Positions 56,454 through 64,000 of a stretch of DNA of 64,000 nt are shown piece by piece (position 1 is the first letter of the stretch; every line of letters starts with the position of its first letter). The stretch is from Sabethes cyaneus (lineage: Eukaryota; Arthropoda; Insecta; Diptera; Culicidae): the NCBI RefSeq assembly GCF_943734655.1, contig NC_071355.1, positions 208,997,103 through 209,061,102 on the forward strand. The letters are read 5' to 3'. The notes beneath the pieces are model-generated. The model did no database searches, had not been told where the DNA came from, and saw nothing but the letters and a program-made list of their open reading frames with translations. Both the position numbers and the translations under genes were made by a program.

Positions 56454-57049
56454 ATAGGGATTTTTTGTTTAAATAGGTGCAGCCTTTTTATAAGCTCTGC
56501 TTCTGCTAAGCTGATTGCGAGCGGATGCTTTTATCACAAGAGGAGTAGCTTAAAATAGCTTTATTAAGATAACAGTGAATAATAGTAAAAAATAAAATGG
56601 AATGAAATTTCGAAATTCTGCTTGAAATACTGCCAAGTCCTTACACCTACATTCCACTAGCACGCGCAAAACTATTCTATCCCAATTATTATTATTGACT
56701 TCACAGTAAGTTTTACGAAAACCATTGAAGAGACAAAATTTGGGGTCAATTTCATTGGCGAAATTTTATAAATTTTAGCGTATTTTGCAGTGATTTCAAA
56801 TCGAGATAATTTTTTGTCGATCTTTTTGTACCTTTCGAAGCATTTTACAGTGATTTTGGCTAAATTCTTTTAGCCCTTTCTGGCTTTGAGGAACACTGGC
56901 GTACGCAGGTGTACTTCTCAATAAAATTTATGTAAAAAATATTAAATCCTCGAGGTGTAATCAGAGATTTTAATATAATAGTCATTTTTGCAATAAACAA
57001 TCTAACTACGTAACAAAAACTGAAACTGGATCTATTCAAATCAAACTTT

Positions 57050-57835
57050 AAGTTAAATTTCAAGTTCAACGTCAAGTAAAATTTTCCAATTGAATTTCAA
57101 TTCCAATTTCAAGTTTAATTTGTAATCCAATTTTAAGTCCTGTTTCATGAATTATTTCAGGTTCTATTGCCGTTTAAATCGAATTCCCGTTTTAGGCCCA
57201 ACTTCCAGTTCAATTTGAAGTAAAGCTGGTAATTTAAATTGAACCAATTTCCAAAGTTTAAGTCCAATTTCAAGCAAGCAAGCGAATCCAGTTACACCAT
57301 TACCACATTCGATCAAAATAATGGTCGCAGTGGTCTAACCTTCCGGCAAAAAAAAGACAAAAACCTTCCGACTATTTCAAAGTTAGTTTTAAGTCCAATT
57401 TCAAATCCTGCTGAGCTAGAACAAATTTCAAGTCCAGCTTCAAGGAATTTTTTTTAATTAAATTTTAGTCCGATTTTATTTCTGATTTCAAGTCCGATTT
57501 CAGCTCCGATTTTAGGTTCAATTTAAGTCCTATTCCAGATTCAATATTATGTCCCTCTTCAAGTCAAGCTCATTAAAAATTTATCGCACGACGTCAAACA
57601 GACGTCGTCCGACGCAAGCGAAACAGGGATTGCATGTCTGATTTCAATTCGAGTTTTAAGTCCGAATGCAAGTCCAATTTGGAGTTCAATTCAAAGTCCA
57701 ATTTGCAATTTAATTTTGAGGCCAGGCTTCATGCCTCAATCGGCCCGAATTTAAGTCCAAGTTCAAGCCCGAATCCCGAAGTTTAAAATCAAATTGTATG
57801 TCTAATTTCAAATCCAGTTTTGCGGTGCACTGAAT
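57050..57835. repeat. Degenerate 12-mer array (longest, ~785 bp)
   Basis: Dozens of AATTTCAAGTCCAATTT-like units drift along this stretch, with a small foreign-looking patch CGCACGACGTCAAACAGACG at 57585-57625. It abuts the R1/LOA element. Confidence 0.7.
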
Positions 57836-58213
57836 TACCTTTTTTTTAACGAGTAGGGAAATCTGCTAAGCACCTGAGAAGATACGGTACTATCAGTCAC
57901 CTGAGAAGACAACTCAGGAAGTGGGGTTTAGGTATTCCGACCCCGCTAATGGGGCGTGTGGAACCCGACCCACTAAAACCCTACTCGAGTCTCCAGCCTC
58001 AATCCTTCCTGGCACCACCTTATCGGTATTACTTCAGGGAGGGGCTATTGTGCTTAACGCAGTCGCTTAGATAACTACTGGACTGTGGTAGTTAGGCTGT
58101 TTATTCGCCGTTGATCGGCTCTCCAGCGGTTTTGTAGCTCAAGTACAATCTGGGTAGCAGCCGCATTAACCGCTCCCCAGACATCCGAGCTGGAACACAT
58201 CCTTTGGACTAAG

Positions 58214-59610
58214 TTATCTGGAGTAGTGTCCGCTCACTGCCTGCATGTTGCTTCTCGCGCCCGCGAAACAAGGGCATATGAAGAAAGCACGTTCTGCAGT
58301 TTTCTCTACTTCGACGCATTCGGGACACGCGAGGGACTGCGCATGCCCAAACTTATGAAGATACTGTCTAAAACAGCCATGCCCCGACAGAATCTGTGTC
58401 AGGTGGAAGTTGACTTCGCCGTGGCGCCTGTTGACCCACACGGATATTTCCGGGATAAGTCGATGTGTCCACCGGCCTTAGACCATGCCCGTTGCCATGT
58501 AACCATCGAGGTCGATCTTGTGGTACTCGGTATGCCTCTAGTTCCACGTTGGTTGAAGTACTCTACGTCCTCGCTGATGATGATGCCAATAGGCATCATA
58601 CCCGCTTAAACGCACATTGTGTCATGTGAAACTGTGCGATACGCACTCGCCACTCTCAAACACATGAGACGATAGGTGCTTTCCAGCTTGGCTAGATAGC
58701 TTTTGGTACCTAACGTCGATGACCACACCGGCCCACCATACCTGAGTATGGACTGGACCACGTTGGCTAATAGCCTTCGCTTGCTGCCGTATGCCGCAGA
58801 GCTATTAGACATCATACGAGACAACGCCGAGATAGCTGTGGAAGCCTTCTTGCAGGCACAGTCGACGTAGCTCTCGAACTTGAGCTTGTCGTCGACCATG
58901 ACTCCCAGGAGTTTTAAGAACCGCGTTGACGAAATAATGCAGTCTCCGACGCTGATATTTGCTTGCTGTACCGACTTGCGGTTGCTCATCACGATAACCT
59001 CCGTTTTATGATGCGCTAGCTCCAGTTTCTGAGAGCGCATTCAATCTTCAACAATGCTTATATAGTGAGCAGCCATCAACTCAACCTCTTTGATAGATTC
59101 ACCGTAGACTTCCAAGGTGAGGTTGTCCGCAAAGCCGACAATCACCGCCCCTACCGGGACCTTTAGCTTCAACACCTCGTCATACATGACGTTCCAGAAC
59201 ACCGGGCCCAGTATGGAACCTTGCGGAACCCCTGCGGTAATTGGAACGCACTTCTGACCCTCCTTCGTGTTGCAGCCTAGCACATGATTCTGGAAATAAT
59301 TTTCCAGAATCCTGTACAGCGACACCGGCACTTGGACGTTCCGAAGCGAGTTGGCTATGGGGTCCGAGCTTGCGCTATTAAACGCATTTCTCACGTCGAA
59401 AAATATATGACGAGGGAATACCCGGAAGTTTTCCCGGCTTCGGCAATAGGACCAGGTTCTGTCGCTTCCATCTGTCCTGGAAGTGGTCATCTTCCAGACT
59501 CATTACTGCCCCGAATAATTCGGGAGCCGCTAGAATAGCCGCTTTAATTGCCATATTCGGGATTCCGTCTGGCCCCGGTGCCTTGCTCATCTTTAATAAT
59601 TTAGGGATCA
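58214..59610 (-). pseudogene. Reverse transcriptase and zinc-finger tail of the R1/LOA element
   Basis: RT motifs in order: KAPGPDGIPN, NLVLLPKPGK, HIFFDVRNAFNSASSD (first catalytic Asp), GVPQGSILGPVFWNVMYD, GFADNLTLEVYG (catalytic centre, FADN instead of FADD), ELAHHKTEVIVMS, and LLGVMVDDKLKFESYV. After a frameshift at ~58600 the tail has VNRRHGEVNFHLTQILSGHG, CFRQYLHKFGHA and CPECVEVEKTAERAFF (Cys/His motif typical of the group). Frames change at about 59400, 59040 and 58600. Confidence 0.85.
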
Positions 59611-60440
59611 GAATGAGTTTCTCGTTCGTAACCGTCACTTCCTCTCCAAACTCTAAGCCGCCGTCGCCCACGTTACTTTGGATGTTCGGCATGGAGGCCG
59701 ACCATCCTACACTATGGTCTAAGATACTGGAACGTCGGCCGTGGGACGACTCAGCGGCCTGAAGCCAGGGCTTTGGGTCGTGGCGCGGAAAGAGGCCCTC
59801 GATGTTCCGCTTTAGCATCTCTGGTGATCGTTTGGTCTGCCCTGTAGGCGAACCCACGAGTTCGCAAAGCAGGCTCCGCGGAGTTCCGCAATTTTTCTGT
59901 CCACCAGTGAGCCGGTGACCTACCATACCTAGGTCGGCTTTTCCTAGGCATGGTGGCGTCACATGCTCGCGAATGTACCTCAACCAAATGATTAGCGTTC
60001 GGATCGGGCGTATCGCGATCACCGCACTCTCTTCGGATCGCTTCCATAAATACTTCGGAATTGAAGTATGATGTCTTCCATTCACGGGTGGTTGAAATGT
60101 TGGCACTACCCGCCGCCTGCCTCCTCATTACTTGACCGACCCCATAGCGGACCTCCTGATGGTCACTGTGACTGTAGCTATTGTCTACCCTCCAATCTTC
60201 TATCAGACCAGGACTACCGAATGTCACGTCAATGATAGACTTTGCACCATTCCTACTGAAGGTACTTATGGTTCCCACGTTGGCCAGGTCTACGTTGAGC
60301 TTTGCCAGAGCCTCAAGCAGAATCCGACTCCTATGGTTCGTGCGGCGACTTCCCCACACAACCACCCAGCGTTAAAGTCGCCCGCCACAACCACCAGCCT
60401 TAGACTAGTCAGCACAATTGATACTAGGTCTACCATCCGC
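59380..60440 (-). pseudogene. Endonuclease (C-terminal part) and linker of the R1/LOA element
   Basis: LVVVAGDFNAG (catalytic GDFNA) near 60390, then WGSRRTNHRSRILLEALAKL, NVDLANVGTISTFSRNGAKS, IIDVTFGSPGLI, and SHSDHQEVRYGVG (the SDH active-site motif). The N-terminal ~90 residues of the domain are missing. A frameshifted linker follows, then TVTNEKLILIPKLLKMSK, APGPDGIPNMAIKAAI at the start of RT. This enzyme would nick target DNA; in this copy it is not functional. Confidence 0.8.
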
Positions 60441-61280
60441 GTAAACTGCATTTCCGTCTACCAGTGGAAGTCTTATAGTAGCTACCTGGATTCCTACCGG
60501 TCCCTTGCGCAGACGAACTGCTTCGGTAGTCACCAGCAAGTTACATTGCTCCTTGAGAGCTCGTGCTAGTTCGCCCGCTTCAGTGATTTCATCCAGGTTT
60601 TTAAGCTGGAGAGTCATCTCAGGCGTTCGTGTGCGGATCTTTACGCTATCACCAAGGACCTTTTCTGCCAGCACTTTGTAGGCAGAACCCATCTCAGTGA
60701 CATCCTTTTTGAGTTATTCCGTCCGTCCGTGGAATAATCCTTGAGTTATTCCGTCCGTACGAGAGCGGCGGATACTCCGCACATCCGCACCAAGACCCTT
60801 CAGCTGATTGTCCCCTCTCATGGCCTTCAAAGCTTCAGAATATTCCAGCCCCCCAGTTTTGAGGATAAAGGAATCGCCTTTGCTCCTCTTTTTTCTGACC
60901 ACTTTCGGTGGAGTTCGATCCTCCTGTTTCTTCCTGGCCTTCTTCTTTTTCACTAGTTCCCACTGATTGTCGGACGCTAACAGCGTCTTGTTACTCTCAG
61001 TGGGTTCTTCGGTTGGCTTGCGACCCTTTGCGATCAATCGCTTCTTCGGGCCCGTGGGGGTTTCTTCTCCTAGGGACTGCCTTGCACATTTGGTGGATAC
61101 CTTGTTGTCGTTGGACTGCTCATCGACAGACGTCGATTCAAACGCCTTCTTGGTCTCTTTCTCTGCCACTCTTACTCGCGCTTTGAGTTCACTGTGCTCC
61201 TTCATCGCAACACGCATTGTGCTCCGAAGCACAAGCAGACTGTGTTTCAGGTCCTTTGCCGGGGTACTGCGACTTGCCAC
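60405..61280 (-). pseudogene. ORF1 (gag-like) of the R1/LOA element, truncated
   Basis: Starts MASRSTPAKDLKHSLLVLRS, with a coiled-coil-like region (LKARVRVAEKETKKAFEST) and a Lys-rich segment (VKKKKARKKQEDRTPPKVVR). A frameshift near 60710 follows; the next frame gives YKVLAEKVLGDSVKIRTRTP, LQLKNLDEIT and VRLRKGPVGIQVATIRLPL, matching the domain before the CCHC knuckles in this group. The CCHC motifs themselves are absent. Gag proteins of this type package the element RNA. Confidence 0.7.
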
Positions 61281-61400
61281 GAACTCGATAATGGCATCAG
61301 GTATACCGCTTCTCTTTTTGCTTACGCTGGCGCTTCTACTCGTATTCGTCAGCGGAGATCTTTAGATACCACCTCTTGCGAACGGATTATCTAATCCGTC

Positions 61401-62009
61401 CAGTAAAGTTTGTTTTGTTAATCAAATAGAATTTTTACGAGTTGAGAAGAAAGAAGAGTCCGCCGCATCAGAGCCCCCCACCCCCCTTCACCCGCGACAC
61501 GGGTCGCATGACACCTTAAATCAGGGGTTTATCCATTCACGTTCCTTTTGGGGCTTTGGTCCCTATGCTTAGGTTCTCAGTATTTTCAGGTTCAGTGAAC
61601 ATGCTTCTACCGACATCCGTCATTTGCAGGCGGAGTTACACTGAGGTAAACGTTCGAAGTTTTTAATCTAATCGGCCGATATATTTGCAATGAGTAAATT
61701 AGTTGCATGAAAATAGATACACCATATTGTAATCAGTTGCTTCAGAAAGGTCGATGCCCCACCTTCTGTTTATGGCTGGCCACGCCAGTGTTGAAAAGTA
61801 TTTTCAAGAAATTTTAAGCGAAATCAGAATCATTTTCAGACATTTATGACCTTCAAGCGGGTTTCAGTGTTTTATACGAAATTCGGGATCATTTTTTCAC
61901 ATATAAACCGGGTAGGGCCTTTTTCTGGCATATACCTGCATTCTTCAGCACTTTTAGACGAAATCCAGTGTCATTTTCTAATTTGGTCTTTTTTGGACTA
62001 CTGAAATGT
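61401..62009. other. No recognisable gene
   Basis: Upstream flank or 5' UTR of the R1/LOA element, with a C-rich run (CCCCCCACCCCCCTTCACCC) near 61475. Nothing else noted. Confidence 0.45.
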
Positions 62010-62325
62010 TTTCTGTCGCTTTCAAGGGGTGTATCCCATTAAGCATATGGACGTTAGGCATAACGTGCGGAAGGCATAATGTCCATACATTACAACAGAC
62101 GTTAGACAATCTGCCGTTAGCTTGGAAGCGGTCAAATCGCCTCACTTTGAAAATGCATTGCATAGAGGGTAAGTCGGATTACCTACGAATGGTCGAAACT
62201 CAAAAGACCGAATCACGAATGGACGAAATAACAAATGACGTAGTAGATATATTAGCCGAATCAAAATGACTGCAATACGAATGGCTGCAACACTCATGAC
62301 CGAATCAGAAATGGCCGAATAACAT
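62010..62325. repeat. Repeat with AGGCATAATG and GAATGGCCGAA words
   Basis: Words such as GTTAGGCATAACG and GGCATAATGTCCAT, then about ten drifting GAATGGTCGAA/ATGACCGAATCA words from 62186 to 62320. Related words recur at 62800-62890. It looks like a short-unit satellite-like part of a dispersed repeat. Confidence 0.5.
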
Positions 62326-62329
62326 AGAA

Positions 62330-62515
62330 AATATTCGCGGCCTTCGACCTGCTCAAATGTTCGATATATACTGTCCTTACTCGCTACCGCTTGTTCGGAC
62401 TCAACTAGAAGATACCCTTACTAGTCGGTATACCTAGTAAATGGCATGCACTTGAATAGAGGTTATTTTTTGCGGGGAGCTGCCCCTCCACAGTGACCGA
62501 CGCTTCCAAAGGTAA
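62330..62515. repeat. Dispersed repeat, copy 1 of a direct pair
   Basis: GGCCTTCGACCTGCTCAAAT, GTCCTTACTCGCTACCGCTT, GTTCGGACTCAACTAG and GGAGCTGCCCCTCCACA align with 62885-63105 in the same order and orientation. Confidence 0.6.
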
Positions 62516-62884
62516 GTCGCCGGCGAACACTCGTGACCAGCGCCCGTTTTGCTCTGAAACATATTGAAAAATTCAAAAAATATTTTTACGCAATTATACC
62601 ATTAGGTCGACATGCCAGATTTTTTTTCTGTCAATGGTGCCTTATGTTTATGCCAATGTTTTCATGGCAAGCTACGTTATACCAAGCAACGTTAGGCCAA
62701 ATAAATTTATGTTAAATGGTTGGCCCCAGTTCTCATTGTTCTGATGCAGCGATGATTGACTCAAGTGCGTGTTCACAGAAAAGCGAGGTTTTGTGAATTA
62801 TGCCTAGCGTATATTACGGTTATCGTCCATTATGCCTAATGCCCATTATGTTCAATGTCCGTGTGCCTACCACCCGTATACCTA

Positions 62885-63105
62885 ACGCCGAAAATATTAA
62901 TGGCCTTCACCCTGTACAAATGTTGGGTATATGCAGTCCTTACTCGCTGCCGCTTGTTCGGATTCAACTAAGGGATGATCGCTACTAGTTAGTAAACCCA
63001 GGAAAATGCTTAAATCTAAATAAAAATGGTTTCTACGGAGGGCTATCCCCCGCATCAGCAGGCGCTTCTGACCGTCTCGCACTGAATCATCTAGGAAACA
63101 TGCTA
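62885..63105. repeat. Dispersed repeat, copy 2 of a direct pair
   Basis: GGCCTTCACCCTGTACAAAT, GTCCTTACTCGCTGCCGCTT, GTTCGGATTCAACTAAGG and GAGGGCTATCCCCCGCA match 62330-62515. It is preceded by TTATGCCTAATG words as the first copy is by GGCATAATG words. Confidence 0.6.
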
Positions 63106-63117
63106 CTACTGACACAG

Positions 63118-63834
63118 TTAAGGGGGCATAATACCTTATCAATTAATCAAAACCGAAATTCTTTTCATTGAATATTTCGAAAGATTTAACATTTTGACCA
63201 TACGTGTTTGAAGCAGTTTGGATGAATTCCAAAAATTGACTAAGTTACAGCTATTTGAACCGCGCATGTCTGGAGCGATTACACAGCAAATAAAAACTTC
63301 AGCGCCGTTTTTCTCGAAACCAAATTTTGAAAATCGGTACCATAAATATCTCAAGAACGGCTCAAACAATTCTCAAGATTCTTTTTTTGTTTAAAAGCTA
63401 ACAAAATTATCTAGTTTTTGACCCATCCTTTTTTCGATATTGCAATTTTTGTATTTTTTTAGAAATGTTTAGAAATGTTTTCGACTAAAAACTTTACTTT
63501 TATGTTTGAATGTCCGTCATTTTGTAATGCGTATGGGTCAAACATGAGATAATTTAATATACTTTCACGTCGTTTTGGATTTTTTCAATTCGGATAAGCC
63601 CCCCAGCGCCAATCCATGGTACCGCAATTCATATTTTTTTGGAATGACTATCTTCAAGGAACCGTAGGGGAAAGGGGAAGAGGTTCCCATATGAAAACAA
63701 AATTGTAAATATTAGTATAAAATGCAAAGTTTTGAATGCAAAAAACTCGATTCGATTGGCCTTTTGCGCTATCGAGACAAACATTTTTGAAATAAGGGAA
63801 AAAATATGGTGTAAAAGGTACTATGCCCCCTTAA
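63118..63834. mobile_element. TTAA-flanked MITE, 717 bp
   Basis: TTAAGGGGGCATAATACCTT at the left and AAGGTACTATGCCCCCTTAA at the right are inverted with one mismatch, with TTAA at both edges. No transposase inside. The TTAA edges suggest piggyBac-type mobilisation. Confidence 0.8.
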
Positions 63835-64000
63835 TAGGTTTCGCACCTTAGAAGGGTTCTTCAGGAGAACGTCCAAGATTCGAGACGAGAAATAGATGAA
63901 AAATTTATTCAAAATATGCAGAACACAGGAGGGTATTTTCGGCCTATAGCCTATAGCCCTCCGGGTCTCGGATCAACTTCTTGTTTTTCGACCAATTCCT
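63835..64000. other. Window end, no feature recognised
   Basis: No gene or repeat boundary recognised in the last 166 bases. Confidence 0.5.

Larger units (their letters stand above)
57850..61400 (-). mobile_element. R1/LOA-group non-LTR retrotransposon, decayed
   Basis: Minus-strand order is gag-like ORF1 (61280-60450), endonuclease (60440-60100), RT (59610-58800), then a zinc-knuckle tail (58440-58214), and a short A run at the 3' end near 57850. Pieces are separated by frameshifts and a large loss at the ORF1/endonuclease junction. The group is inferred from motifs; R1 and LOA are not separated here. 3.5 kb remain of a usual 5-6 kb. Confidence 0.8.

Noticed and set aside
58226..58609. Plus-strand frames across the R1/LOA element (also 59284, 60132, 60741 and 60967)
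   Set aside because: They are shadows of the minus-strand retrotransposon reading frames.

Overview
The window looks like intergenic and intronic DNA from a large, transposon-packed insect genome, most likely a culicine mosquito such as Aedes. That assignment is inference. It rests on the mix seen here: RTE and R1/LOA retrotransposons, an ITmD37E-like Tc1/mariner element, many hAT-type and TTAA-type MITEs, tRNA-derived SINEs, and very long introns. There are no bacterial features, no CRISPR array, and no complete uninterrupted gene.

Host gene content is small. Two coding exons on the + strand (41120-41338 and 46269-46431) have good splice sites and matching phase. They encode the N-terminal region and the S1-S2 segment of a cyclic nucleotide-gated (CNG) cation channel, separated by a 4.9 kb intron. 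The rest of the channel must lie beyond the window. A possible start exon (ATG at 22324, donor after 22371) fits the phase but is weakly supported. GC-richer stretches at 6.5-7.4 kb, 20.4-22.4 kb and 45.2-45.85 kb could hold 5' noncoding exons or regulatory DNA.

Layout: 1-1.9 kb holds the 3' end of an RTE element, a palindromic repeat with a hammerhead-like core, and MITE and SINE scraps. 8.2-15.1 kb is a nest: RTE remnants, a decayed mariner transposase, and a hAT MITE split by a solo LTR that is itself split by a 2 kb fold-back element. 15.3-19.4 kb holds repeats and a second RTE remnant. 22.7-29.3 kb holds a TIR element carrying a hAT MITE (perfect 8-bp duplication) and an RTE remnant, then a full-length dead mariner element inserted in a repeat with ~95-bp monomers, then a decayed transposase-like gene. 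33-38 kb and 46.8-51.7 kb share a composite of degenerate 12-mer arrays plus kilobase-long polypurine tracts, with SINEs inserted. 39.8-44.6 kb holds more MITEs and the first CNG exon. 51.7-57.8 kb holds TIR elements and arrays. 57.8-61.4 kb is a decayed R1/LOA retrotransposon on the minus strand. 61.4-64 kb is repeats ending in a TTAA-flanked MITE.

Apart from the two CNG exons, the genes do not work together; they are remnants of independent mobile elements. The most instructive content is the insertion history, readable from target-site duplications, and a few repeat families whose structure is unusual.
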